Shown one piece after another: positions 50,729-60,400 of a DNA stretch of 64,000 nucleotides (the first letter of the stretch is position 1; the number at the start of each line of letters is the position of its first letter). Where the stretch lies: assembly GCF_002410825.1 (NCBI RefSeq), contig NZ_DHOS01000063.1, positions 11,889-75,888 of the forward strand, written 5' to 3'. Position numbers and translations under genes: made by a program. The notes beneath the pieces were generated by a model. The model was given only the letters and a program-made list of their open reading frames with translations. It did no database searches and was not told the DNA's origin. This DNA comes from Proteiniphilum sp. UBA5384 (lineage in GTDB: Bacteria; Bacteroidota; Bacteroidia; Bacteroidales; Dysgonomonadaceae).

Positions 50729-51316
50729 TTACTTCTCACTTTTTATCAGCCAGTACAGCCCTTTTACTCCGATCTTGATATCATCGAGCCGCAAAAGTAC
50801 GAGTATTTTTTCGGTATAGGCGAGAATGCCCCATATCAGTGCCAGATAATAGAACCAGGTATAGAATCCGAAAGCGAACAATACGAAAAAGAAAATCCCA
50901 TGGAGATACCCTGCCGAGACTGCAGAATAGAGATGGAGGCCGGGAATTTTCCCGAAACGGATAAAGGATACAAGATAGCTGATGATGAAAATGGCGAGGA
51001 ACAGGTATAGAATCCAGGCATGAGGCGCTATGTCGGCCCACTTGAACAGGAAAAGTCCCAGGAAAGCCATGGAATAGGTGCAAACATCCGCCAGGTTGTC
51101 GAGTGCAGCCCCGAATTTGGTCTGCAGCTTAAAGTATCGGGCTATGTTACCGTCCAAGATGTCACTTACAAGGCTGATACATAGAAAAATGGTGTACCAT
51201 TTCTCCTGTCCGGTCAGCGCAAAATAGAGGATCAACGGAAATGCCAACAGGCGGTACAAGCTGAGTGCATTTGGCACATTCAGGATATTTTCTCCTTTCC
51301 ACAACAATTTTTTCAT
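50729..51316 (-). CDS. CDP-alcohol phosphatidyltransferase family protein
   Basis: The 195-residue membrane enzyme has the complete CDP-OH-P motif in SDILDGNIAR...FGAALDNLAD: Asp52, Asp55, Gly56, Ala59, Arg60, Gly69, Asp73 and Asp77. About six hydrophobic helices surround it. Such enzymes move a phosphatidyl (or phospho-alcohol) group from a CDP-activated donor to an alcohol such as glycerol phosphate, serine or inositol. It is the last gene of a five-gene minus-strand operon with a CdsA-like enzyme that could supply the CDP donor. The acceptor is unknown; PgsA is possible but the operon argues for a special lipid. Confidence 0.88.
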   Translation of the reverse strand: MKKLLWKGENILNVPNALSLYRLLAFPLILYFALTGQEKWYTIFLCISLVSDILDGNIARYFKLQTKFGAALDNLADVCTYSMAFLGLFLFKWADIAPHAWILYLFLAIFIISYLVSFIRFGKIPGLHLYSAVSAGYLHGIFFFVLFAFGFYTWFYYLALIWGILAYTEKILVLLRLDDIKIGVKGLYWLIKSEK

Positions 51317-51357
51317 ACAATTAAAACTTTTATTTTTACTTAATCACCTAACCACTT

Positions 51358-52470
51358 CTATCCTACTGCCGGAGCAAGTGTCTTGTGCTTTGACAAACTT
51401 CTTATAAAATATTCCAGCATCCGGAACACGGCTTCTTCGTCCATATTTGATATCTTGGAGATAGAATCGAGGTTGGTTGTGTCGAATTCCAAATTATTTT
51501 GAGCATAAGCACCGGTAAAGGACATTCCTATGGACATGATCCGCTCATACACATCCATATCGGCCGTCTCTATTGTATTGTCGGGGACAAGCCGGATGGG
51601 CAACAGCCTGTTCAGGCTTTCAATGATATAACCACTTCTCACAGGCTTTTTGGAGACCATATTCACGATGACCGGCAATTCAGGTGTTTCGGCCATACAG
51701 ACGAGATGATTTACCACGGTATTGATCGCAATCAGGTTTTGGGTTGCCTCCGGATCGATCTTGATACGTATGGTCCGGTTAGGGTGCCGGTGGGACAAGC
51801 TATGCACCCGACGGGCAAAATCAAAAATACCGTAATCGGTTTTGGTCACCCCTGTGCGGCTGTCGCCCACTACCTGTGACAGGCGGATCGCATGCCCCGG
51901 CAAATGATTCTCGTTGATATGCTTTCTGAGCACGTTTTCTGCGAATCTTTTCGACTGCTCATAATAATTCCTGAATCCTGCGATATCCTCATTATTGTCA
52001 TAAAACACTTCCTTGAAGAGCCCATTGTACCGCCCGCAGGAATAGGCGGTACTGACCATGAAAAAACGGGAACCGGGGAGTGTGTGGCGGCTGAACATAC
52101 GAATAGAATTTTCCACGCCGGTAATATTGGTTCTGAATATCTCCTCTTTCGATTTGGCATCATATTTCAGACTGGCGGCAAAGTGAAAATAATCCGCCGG
52201 CATGCTGAATATCTCTTTCAAATGCTCCGGTGATATAGCACAATCTTCTTCCATCAACGAGTAAGCATATATTTTTAAGTTTTTGGAGGGACGGTAGTGA
52301 CCACCGGTAATTTCCGCCAATGTCTTGTTCATTCGTTCTTCAGGCGAACATCCGCCATTTTTCCTGATCAAGGCAATTATCTCATAATTTCTCTCTAACA
52401 ATTCCAATATAAAATGGGACGCGACATAGCCGTTTGCCCCATTTATTATTACTCTTTTCATTTTGGACAT
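51358..52470 (-). CDS. Extended SDR / NAD(P)-dependent epimerase-reductase
   Basis: The 370-residue protein has the Rossmann start RVIINGANGYVASHF (about 6-20), the active-site YxxxK in YYEQSKRFAENVL (about 170) and a serine in MVSTAYSCGRYNG. The RTNITGVENSIRMFS segment and overall size place it with extended SDRs, nearest in pattern to the thioester-reductase / fatty-acyl-reductase group (NAD_binding_4) rather than sugar epimerases. It lies between a DGK-like kinase and a CDP-OH transferase in one operon, so a lipid intermediate is the probable substrate. ATG at 52461 is an alternative start. Confidence 0.75.
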   Translation of the reverse strand: MSKMKRVIINGANGYVASHFILELLERNYEIIALIRKNGGCSPEERMNKTLAEITGGHYRPSKNLKIYAYSLMEEDCAISPEHLKEIFSMPADYFHFAASLKYDAKSKEEIFRTNITGVENSIRMFSRHTLPGSRFFMVSTAYSCGRYNGLFKEVFYDNNEDIAGFRNYYEQSKRFAENVLRKHINENHLPGHAIRLSQVVGDSRTGVTKTDYGIFDFARRVHSLSHRHPNRTIRIKIDPEATQNLIAINTVVNHLVCMAETPELPVIVNMVSKKPVRSGYIIESLNRLLPIRLVPDNTIETADMDVYERIMSIGMSFTGAYAQNNLEFDTTNLDSISKISNMDEEAVFRMLEYFIRSLSKHKTLAPAVG

Positions 52471-52496
52471 ATATTTTTATTCTATTCGTTATCTTT

Positions 52497-53171
52497 TTAT
52501 AGGAAAAGGAGCAATACCAATACCACGCTGAAAGGGATTGTGAGGTTATCGACTCCGCGCCATGAAACCAGTTCGGCAAGTGTGCCGGCTGTCGCCACCG
52601 CAAAGGCCAGCCAAAAAGTTTTCAGGTCTAACACGTTTAGGTGGAGATAGAGGGCAATAATACTGATCAGGAAACTTAAAACGAAAAATGCGCCTGATCC
52701 TACCCATGTTTTCTGGAGTGATTTCCCGAAGATTCTTATCTGCCCGTTCATTTTCTTGATGTTCATGCCTAATATGGCCGCCAGCGGGTCGCAGACTGCC
52801 AGGATCAACATGGGCAATATGTAAAGGAATTTGTTTTCCGCGAGATCCGACACCAGAAAAGTGAGATAGATGGAAAGGGGTAACAGGTAACTACCCCATG
52901 ATTTCCGGTTGATTGAGTGGATAGAACCTAAATGCCTACTGCGCCATGTGGCAAATAAAAACAAGCCAAAAACAGAAGCCAGCACGAGCACATACCAGTG
53001 TGAAGGGAAAATATAGGGAAAAGGCAAGGTTGCCAATGCCGTGGCAAAATGGGCGAACTTTCGGGTGAATTCACCTTGCATCCCCATCCTTCGATATATT
53101 AACTCGTTAATGATAAGGAAAGCGGCGACCCCTATCAAGTAAAAAAATGCTATTGCGACTATATTTACCAT
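52497..53171 (-). CDS. Polyprenol/diacylglycerol kinase-like (SEC59/DGK1/VTE5-type) membrane protein
   Basis: The 224-residue protein has about seven hydrophobic segments and motifs of the CTP-dependent dolichol/phytol/diacylglycerol kinase superfamily: GEFTRKFAHFATALATLPF at about 33-51, AVCDPLAAILGMNIKK at about 126-141 and FGKSLQKTWVGSGAFF at about 148-163, then a LAELVSWRGVDNLTIP segment near 200. The family phosphorylates lipid alcohols with CTP. It sits 10 bp from the CdsA-like gene, which is distantly related in fold, and both may act in sequence: phosphorylate a lipid alcohol, then form its CDP derivative. Confidence 0.75.
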   Translation of the reverse strand: MVNIVAIAFFYLIGVAAFLIINELIYRRMGMQGEFTRKFAHFATALATLPFPYIFPSHWYVLVLASVFGLFLFATWRSRHLGSIHSINRKSWGSYLLPLSIYLTFLVSDLAENKFLYILPMLILAVCDPLAAILGMNIKKMNGQIRIFGKSLQKTWVGSGAFFVLSFLISIIALYLHLNVLDLKTFWLAFAVATAGTLAELVSWRGVDNLTIPFSVVLVLLLFL

Positions 53172-53181
53172 ACTTTCTTAT

Positions 53182-53910
53182 TTAAATACCTGCCAGTTGG
53201 CTGTATAAAGCGACCCATGCGCCACCGGCGACCAGACTGTCGAAACGATCGAGGAAGCCTCCATGGCCCGGAATCAACTCATTGAAATTTTTCACTTCGT
53301 ACTTCCTTTTATAATAAGAGGCAGCCAAATCTCCGATGAAAGCAAAAAGGATAATTCCCACGGAGAGGAATAACAGGCTCACAGGAGATATGTTTACCAG
53401 TTTACGCAACAGGAACGCACTGGCCAATGCCACACAGGCACCGCCGACCATTCCTCCCAAAGTTTTATTTGGACTAATCCGCGGCAATATTTTCCTTTTA
53501 CCCCATAGCTGTCCGGTTATTTGGCTAAAGGCGTCAAAGATGGAAAGGACGAGGAATGTGAATAATATTAAGTTTTTGTCAAGAGTGCCAAAATAGCAGA
53601 AACCTGCGGACAAAAGTACAAAAATTGTTAGTGACAGGAAAAAAAATCTTTTTTGACTATACTTCGACATCCTGAATAAATGGTTCAGTTCTACCACTCC
53701 CACGGCAGCAATTACCACGGTCAGGTACCGGAAAACGACAGGTTCTATTGTGATGCTGAAAAACAAGCCGCTCACAATGAAAAAATAAACGATGAATTTG
53801 GTATAGCTTTTCCGGGTGATTATAGGATCCTTTTTGCGGTTGATAAGATAAAAACCAATCCCTCCCAGAAGAAAATAAGTCAGTATAATCAGGTAAATAT
53901 TCCAAATCAT
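53182..53910 (-). CDS. Phosphatidate cytidylyltransferase-family protein (CdsA-like)
   Basis: The 242-residue membrane protein has eight or so hydrophobic helices and the CdsA signature near its C-terminus: SPNKTLGGMVGG at about 140-151 and GDLAASYYKRKYEVKNFNELIPGHGGFLDRFDS at about 187-219. CdsA converts phosphatidate and CTP to CDP-diacylglycerol. This copy is somewhat shorter than housekeeping CdsA proteins (about 270-285 residues) and lies with a kinase-like protein, an SDR and a CDP-OH transferase, so it is probably a paralog dedicated to this pathway. It begins 7 bp after the permease gene. Confidence 0.88.
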   Translation of the reverse strand: MIWNIYLIILTYFLLGGIGFYLINRKKDPIITRKSYTKFIVYFFIVSGLFFSITIEPVVFRYLTVVIAAVGVVELNHLFRMSKYSQKRFFFLSLTIFVLLSAGFCYFGTLDKNLILFTFLVLSIFDAFSQITGQLWGKRKILPRISPNKTLGGMVGGACVALASAFLLRKLVNISPVSLLFLSVGIILFAFIGDLAASYYKRKYEVKNFNELIPGHGGFLDRFDSLVAGGAWVALYSQLAGI

Positions 53911-53917
53911 ATTGTAT

Positions 53918-54706
53918 CTATTTGATGATCATTAAAACTCCTATCGCAACCATTACCGCGGCATAGCCATATCTGATTTTATTTTCCGAACTACCGACAT
54001 TGGCTTTGGAAAGTAACATTGGACCCAGGATTGCTCCCAGTGCTGATCCGGCAGTGAGAAAATATACCAATGTCAGGTCGATTTGCCCTACTAGCGAGTG
54101 GGCACCTATAGCGAACACGGTATTGACCAAGACAACCAGAAGGGAGGTGCCGATCACCTTTTTCAACGGGATATCCATGGAGAGCAGTCCGGCCAACACA
54201 GGAGCAGTGCCGCTGGCGCCAAAGACACCGGTGATTAATCCGGCCATCAATCCGAAAAACGATCCTTTTATAATTTTTGTTCCCTTCCGCTGTTTCCGTG
54301 CTGTTTGATTTCTCTCTTTCCTTTTCCATGTGTCGTGAAGGAGGTTGACCGCGATGAGGACTGCATAGATCCCGAACGCGGCTTTTAGCTTTTCACTGCT
54401 GATCCAGCCGGCAATCGCGGCACCGGCAAAAGTGCCGGCAATACCCATAAGTAAAAAAACCGGCACAATATTAAAAGCAATGTTTCTGCCCTTGACATGC
54501 CCCAATACTCCCACTATGCAAATAGGTAAAGTAGCCACCAGAGAAGTCGTCACGGCAACGGAAGCAGGAACATGCAACAGAAGCGTCAACAGAGGCAGGA
54601 AAATAAAACCTCCACCTCCACCCAGCATTGTTCCAAACAAACCGACTATGAAGCCGATTGCCGGTAAAACATAATAAATAGGTGTTATATCCGAATGAAA
54701 AAACAT
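53918..54706 (-). CDS. TauE/SafE family permease (sulfite/organosulfonate exporter family)
   Basis: The start is set at the ATG at 54706 (MFFHSDITPIYYVLPAIGF) with a GGAG about 12 bases upstream; a longer frame to 54817 is unlikely. The 262-residue protein has the paired TauE repeats: GLFGTMLGGGGGFIFLPLLTLL and GLITGVFGASGTAPVLAGLLS, each within a set of membrane helices, joined by a basic loop (WKRKERNQTARKQRKG). The family exports sulfite, sulfoacetate or related anions. It is the first gene of the five-gene operon with lipid enzymes. The substrate here is unknown. Confidence 0.88.
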   Translation of the reverse strand: MFFHSDITPIYYVLPAIGFIVGLFGTMLGGGGGFIFLPLLTLLLHVPASVAVTTSLVATLPICIVGVLGHVKGRNIAFNIVPVFLLMGIAGTFAGAAIAGWISSEKLKAAFGIYAVLIAVNLLHDTWKRKERNQTARKQRKGTKIIKGSFFGLMAGLITGVFGASGTAPVLAGLLSMDIPLKKVIGTSLLVVLVNTVFAIGAHSLVGQIDLTLVYFLTAGSALGAILGPMLLSKANVGSSENKIRYGYAAVMVAIGVLMIIK

Positions 54707-55203
54707 GACTTTTAATTCTCCGTCATCGATCCGGGACAAATTGATTTTTTTTAAATTCCGTTGAATAAAGATTACGATACGAACTGCAAAAGTAATGCCA
54801 CACCCCAATAAATTCATAAAGGAGCAATACCTAAACAGCTATTTTGACTGCTGAAATATAAAAAAACGATACCGAACCTATTCGATTTCCTCCGGGATGC
54901 ATTTCCAATTTAGTGGGTAAGTTGGAGTAAAGAAAAAATAAATAAAACTTATCCAACCGACTTAAAACAGCCAATAAAGTGCAATATTAGGTATTTTGAA
55001 CGATAATCGCAAACGAAAGCACATACTTCGTGAGATTTTAATGCTGGTTCGAGTAATACCGAAGGCTTAGTAAGGACTTCGAGTTTCATATGCCTCAGGT
55101 AGCTTAGTGCATCAGTAATAACCCGGCCAACCGCCTAAAATGCTTGAAACTATTATCAGAGGTCTTTCGGTAATACAGGTGCCCATCGGTACACTTGGGA
55201 TGA
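54707..55203. other. 497-base region without a recognisable gene
   Basis: The part next to the permease is AT-rich and carries its upstream region. Around 54990-55200 the minus strand has short open stretches (one reading HLYYRKTSDNSFKHFRRLAGLLLMH before a stop) that look like relics of a coding sequence, possibly a transposase, but the family cannot be named. No repeats or hairpins of note. Confidence 0.4.
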
Positions 55204-56091
55204 CTATCCACTTTCCCGGTATTGGATAGGAGAGATGCCTGTTCTTTTTTTAAAATAACTGCCAAAAAATGAAGCATTGGGGAAATTCAGCTTTTCTGAT
55301 ATCTGTAAGACTGTCAGGTTGGAGCTTTTCAACATCGCTTTGGCTTCCATGATGACCATTTCGTCGATCCATTGCGAAACCGATTTTCCACTGACCTCCC
55401 TGATTATTTTTGATAAATATTTGGGCGTAAGGAACATTTTATCCGCGTAGAATTTAATACTTCTTTCCTGCCTGTGAAACTGGAATAATAATCCTATAAA
55501 ATGTGTCAAGTGCTTTTCACTACGGGATAAGGCTTTACCGTTTTGGGTTATTTCGTAAGTGTTCAGCAATTGAAGCACCTCGTATACAAGCGTATGCAAT
55601 AAACTCTTGGTTATTTCTTCCCGGTACAGGTGATCCTCCCTTTTGTATTTTTTTACGATGAATGCATGGAAATCGAGCAGGTTTAACATTTCCTCTTCCT
55701 TAATCTTCAGGCAAGTGATTTTTCCTATTTGCTCAAAAAGATCTGTCTCGGCAATTAGTTTAAAGTCAGAAACAAAGTCGAAAGAAATAAAAATAAACTC
55801 TACTAACCAGTCATCGCTGTAATCACATATTTCCAGCAAATAATTAGGCAAAAGCGTAATAATCATGTTCGGTTCGATATGATACTCCTGGAGATTTATT
55901 TTTACGCGGGCGTTTCCCCTTACACAAATTGCCAGGGCAATGTCCTCTATTATATTGGGATGTTGAAAATCAAAAGAGTAGTCTTTTATCCGGGCTCCGT
56001 TATCCGAGAGGATGAAATTTTTCACCCCGGTTATCGGAGCTTGTCTGGATACATCTTCCAACGAAATTCTTCCATATCTACCTTTATTCAT
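55204..56091 (-). CDS. AraC family transcriptional regulator
   Basis: The 295-residue protein has an N-terminal cupin-like ligand domain (about 30-170, with IALAICVRGNARVKINLQEYHIEPNMIITLLPN) and a C-terminal pair of helix-turn-helix units (about 200-292): IKFYADKMFLTPKYLSKIIREVSGKSVSQWIDE and LTVLQISEKLNFPNASFFGSYFKKRTGISPIQYRES. It is divergent from the third RND operon, 250 bp apart, and is the obvious candidate regulator. No clear operator repeat was found in the intergenic region. Confidence 0.92.
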   Translation of the reverse strand: MNKGRYGRISLEDVSRQAPITGVKNFILSDNGARIKDYSFDFQHPNIIEDIALAICVRGNARVKINLQEYHIEPNMIITLLPNYLLEICDYSDDWLVEFIFISFDFVSDFKLIAETDLFEQIGKITCLKIKEEEMLNLLDFHAFIVKKYKREDHLYREEITKSLLHTLVYEVLQLLNTYEITQNGKALSRSEKHLTHFIGLLFQFHRQERSIKFYADKMFLTPKYLSKIIREVSGKSVSQWIDEMVIMEAKAMLKSSNLTVLQISEKLNFPNASFFGSYFKKRTGISPIQYRESG

Positions 56092-56341
56092 AAACCTGAT
56101 AGTTGTTATCCATTTGGCTATAAAACAAATAAACAGATGCTACACTGGACTGCAAATATAGCGAAAGCCGAGAGAATGCCAAACTTGTTTGAGCATTTCC
56201 GAGGCGCATCCTACTATTATGTAAATATAGTGAATTGGGCGTTAGAAAAATATAAAAGCGATATTTTGAACATAATTGACGAATATTTGATTTCCTTCCT
56301 TATACTTAATTGGCGCACCTTTACACCCAAAAAGCAGTATT

Positions 56342-57397
56342 ATGAATAAAACCGGGTTTATTTCAGGGAGCATTTGCTTACTGATATTGGCTATGCATGT
56401 GTCTTGTTCCTCAAAAACGGAAGACAGTACGGGTTCGAAGAGAGTGCGGGTTAAGGTACAGGAGATAGCATACAGCAATGGTACCTATACAACAGAATAC
56501 GTAGGGACCGTAGAGAGTGAGAATTCCGTGAATGTCAGTTTTCTGACAATGGGTACTATTGAACAGATGACAGTGCAGGAGGGGGAGGCCGTTCAAAAAG
56601 GGCAACTCCTGGCAAAGTTGAATACAAGTTCGGCGGAAAATATGTATAATATAGCGAAATCAACGCTTAACCGGGCCCGGGACGGGTACGACCGCTTGTC
56701 GGCCCTGCATGAGAACAATAGCCTTCCCGAAGTACAATATGTGGAAGTAAAGACAGCATTGGAGCAAGCCGAGTCGGCGGAAAAAATTGCCCTCAAAAAT
56801 CTGGAAGATTGTAATTTATATGCGCCTTACTCAGGCGTTATAGGCAAACGTTACCTGGAAACGGGAGCCAATGTGTCACCCGGCATACCGGTTTATAGTA
56901 TAATGAATATAAATTCCATAAAAATAAAGATCGCGATACCCGAGCGTGAAATATCATCCGTCAGGACGGGCGGGAAAAGTCATATCGTTGTCCCGGCGCT
57001 TAACGACCGCTCGTTTGAAGGAAAGGTTATCGAAAAAGGAGTGACGGCACATCCCATATCGCATACCTACGACATAAAAGTGCAAGTGGAAAACAAAGGC
57101 CATCAACTGTTGCCGGGCATGGTTTGCAAGGCTTACCTGACAAGTGGTGACGGTCCGGAAGACGACGCATGGAAAAATATTGTCGTGCCGCTTAAATCCG
57201 TTCAGTTGGATCATTCCGGGAAACACTTCGTCTGGTTGGTGGATGAAGAAGGAAAAGCATTTCAGCGTGAAGTAAGCGTCGGCAGTTTTATCGGTAATGG
57301 CATCACTGTTACCGGCGGACTGCATGAAGGCGATATACTTATTACGGAAGGTTATCGAAATGTGAGTCCGGGAGCAATGGTTGATGTGGTAGAATAA
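56342..57397 (+). CDS. RND efflux membrane-fusion lipoprotein (operon 3)
   Basis: The 351-residue adaptor has a lipoprotein signal (LAMHVSC, Cys22) and the same domain plan as the others, with a different sequence: FLTMGTIEQMTVQEGEAVQKGQ and GVIGKRYLETGANV for the lipoyl halves, YDRLSALHENNSLPEVQYVEVK in the hairpin, LLPGMVCKAYL in the barrel. It is first in the order adaptor-pump-TolC and thus a different lineage from the two duplicated operons. A weak -7-like element (CACCTTTACA) precedes the ATG. Confidence 0.92.
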   Translation: MNKTGFISGSICLLILAMHVSCSSKTEDSTGSKRVRVKVQEIAYSNGTYTTEYVGTVESENSVNVSFLTMGTIEQMTVQEGEAVQKGQLLAKLNTSSAENMYNIAKSTLNRARDGYDRLSALHENNSLPEVQYVEVKTALEQAESAEKIALKNLEDCNLYAPYSGVIGKRYLETGANVSPGIPVYSIMNINSIKIKIAIPEREISSVRTGGKSHIVVPALNDRSFEGKVIEKGVTAHPISHTYDIKVQVENKGHQLLPGMVCKAYLTSGDGPEDDAWKNIVVPLKSVQLDHSGKHFVWLVDEEGKAFQREVSVGSFIGNGITVTGGLHEGDILITEGYRNVSPGAMVDVVE

Positions 57398-57408
57398 ATA
57401 ACGGGGAA

Positions 57409-60400
57409 ATGGAAAAGAAGGCAACAATTATAGACTGGACGATGAAATATAACAGGTTAGTCCTGCTTCTCGTGACAGTATTCATCGTTTTTGGTATTTA
57501 TGCGCTGGTGGAAATGCCCAAGCGTGAATTTCCGTCAGTTACCATTCGCCAAGGCGTTGTGGTTGGCGTATACTCCGGAGCAACTTCCGCCGAAGTGGAA
57601 GAGCAATTGGCCAAACCACTCGAAAACTTTTTATTCACCTATAAAGAGGTGAAAAAAGCAAAAACATACTCCCAGTCTAAAGATGGAATGGTATATGTCT
57701 TTGTTGAACTGAATGATGATGTCTATAATAAAGATGAAGTCTGGTCGAAAATAAAGCATGGTTTGACAACCTTTAAAATGCAATTGCCCTCGGGCGTACT
57801 GGCATTGATCGCCAACGATGACTTTGGCGACACATCGGCATTGCTGATCACTCTTGAATCCGATACGAAAACCTATCGTCAGCTCGAAGAACAAATCGAG
57901 ATATTGGAAGGAAAACTCCGTTCCATCGAATCGGTCTCCAACTTGCGGCGTTACGGTACACAAAAGGAACAGATCAGCATTTACATCGAAAAAGAAAAAC
58001 TTGCGACTTATGGCATCAGTGTCCTCAATCTCTATCAAACGTTGACTACCAAGGGTCTTATTACACTCTCAGGTAATATTGACAACAAAGATATGGTTGT
58101 GCCGATCCATATAGAACGTCCCTATCTGTCTGAAAAGGACATCGAGGAGCAAATCATCTATTCGGATGCCGGAGGCAATCATATCCGTCTGAAAGATATA
58201 GCCCGGGTAGTGCGGGAATACCCAAAGCCGGACAGTTACATTACCAACAATGGGAAGAAGTGCCTGGTACTTTCCACTGAAATGAGGGAAGGATACAACA
58301 TTGTCCAATACGGAAAAGATGTGGATGTAGTCCTCCGGGAGTTTCAGGAAAGCTTGCCGGAGGATGTCGGCATCTACCGGATCGCCGACGAACCTAAGGT
58401 GGTGAATAGTTCAGTATCCAATTTCCTGCAGGAATTGTTGTTGGCGATAACGGCGGTAATGCTGGTGGTTGTCATACTGCTTCCGTTGAGGGTTGCCGCC
58501 GTATCAGCCTCATCTATTCCAATCACCATTTTCATTGCGTTGGGTACTTTGTTTATCGCAGGTTTCGAACTCAATATCGTGACGCTGGCAGCACTGATAG
58601 TGACACTGGGAATGATCGTGGACAACTCGGTGGTGATCGTGGACAGTTACCTTGAAAAACTGAATCAGGGGGTACCCCGTAAAGAAGCAGCCGCAGAAAG
58701 CGCCAAAGAATATGTGAAGGCGATAGCGTCGGCCACCTTAGCCATTTGTTTTGCATTCCTTCCGTTCTTATTTGTGGTGAGCGGGCTCATTCACGATTTT
58801 ATCGTGGCATTCCCCTGGACAATACTTCTCACCCTGAGTATATCATGGGCTGTCGCCATACTCGTTATTCCTTTCCTGCAATACTTCTTCATACGAAAAG
58901 GATTACGGCCGGGAAAAGACGAAAAACCCAAAAAGGGGACAATCATGCTGGAAAAACTACAGGGCGGTTACGAGTGGTTGCTGGCGAAGGTGTTCAGGTT
59001 TCCCAAATTGTCGATAGTTATTACTGTGGCAGCCATTGCGGCCGGTATCATCATCTTTATGAATATACCCCTGAAGCTGCTTCCCATTGCCGAACGTGAC
59101 CAGTTCGCCGTGGAGATATACCTGCCCGGGGGAAGTTCCCTGGAACAGACCGAAACGGTAAGCAGGGATATGGAGGCAATATTGCGCGCGGATGAACGGG
59201 TTGTTTCGGTGACTGCTTTTTACGGCGCAGGGTCACCGCGTTTCCATACAGTCTACGCCCCCAAAATAGGAGGTCCCAATTTTGCACAATTTATTGTGAA
59301 TACCAGGTCGAATCGCGATACGGAAAAGATACTGGATGAGTATTCCGATAAATATGCCCATTATTACCCGAATGCATTCGTCAAATTCAAGCAGTTGGAA
59401 TACGTGGCGGTAGATGCCGATGTGGAGATCCGCCTGGCGGGAGACGATATTCCCGATCTGAAACAATTTGCGGATACATTGATGACCGAATTAAACAAAT
59501 TGGAGGAACCTGTCAGGATATATACCAGTTTTGAGGAGCCCCTGCCGGGTATCAAAATTTCAGTAGACCCCATCGAGGCGAACCGTCTGGGAATAAGTGA
59601 AGCCATACTGGGGATAAATCTGGCATCACGGTTTGCCGATGTGCCGATCACCACCGTCTGGGAAAATGATTATTCCTTGCCGGTAGTTCTCAAATCGAAG
59701 TCGACAGAGGTGGAAGCGGCAGATGTCGCCAACGAATATGTTTCAGGGATACTTTCTCCTGCCGTGCCCCTACGCCAGATAGCCCACGTATCACCTGACT
59801 GGAACGAAGGGCAAATCGTAAGAAGGAACGGCATCAGGACCCTGTCTGTCTATGTGGACCTGAAAAGGGGTGAAGATGTAAGCAGCGTACAGTCGAAAGT
59901 GGAAACCATTGTCGGTGATATCGCCGGCACAGCATTATCCGAAGGTATTTCCATCTCTTACGGCGGGGTGGAGGAGTTTAATGACGAAAACCTGCCCGGA
60001 ATAGTGAGAGGACTGATAATGGCTGCTGCCATCATGTTCCTGGTGATGGTCTTCCACTTTAAGAAGGTCAGCCTTTCCGTCCTGGTGTTGGTGTCGATGT
60101 CATTCAGCATCTTCGGGGTTGCGTTGGGGATGAATATAGCGGGTCTTCCCATCAGCGCCACAGCCATATTGGGTATGGTGAGCCTGATAGGGATTATTGT
60201 CCGCAACGGTATCATCATGTATGATTATACGGAAGAGCTCAGACGCACACAACATAAAACAGTGCGCGAAGCAGCTATCTTATCCGGCAAGCGCAGGATG
60301 CGCCCTATATTCCTTACATCTGCTGCCGCGTCGATGGGTGTGATACCGATGATTATCAGTCAAAGCCCGCTGTGGTATCCTATGGGTACGGTTATCTTTT

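Noticed and set aside
54990..55203. Transposase remnant upstream of the AraC gene
   Set aside because: Short open stretches hint at old coding DNA, but no motif could be matched to any transposase and no terminal repeats were seen, so no element is claimed.
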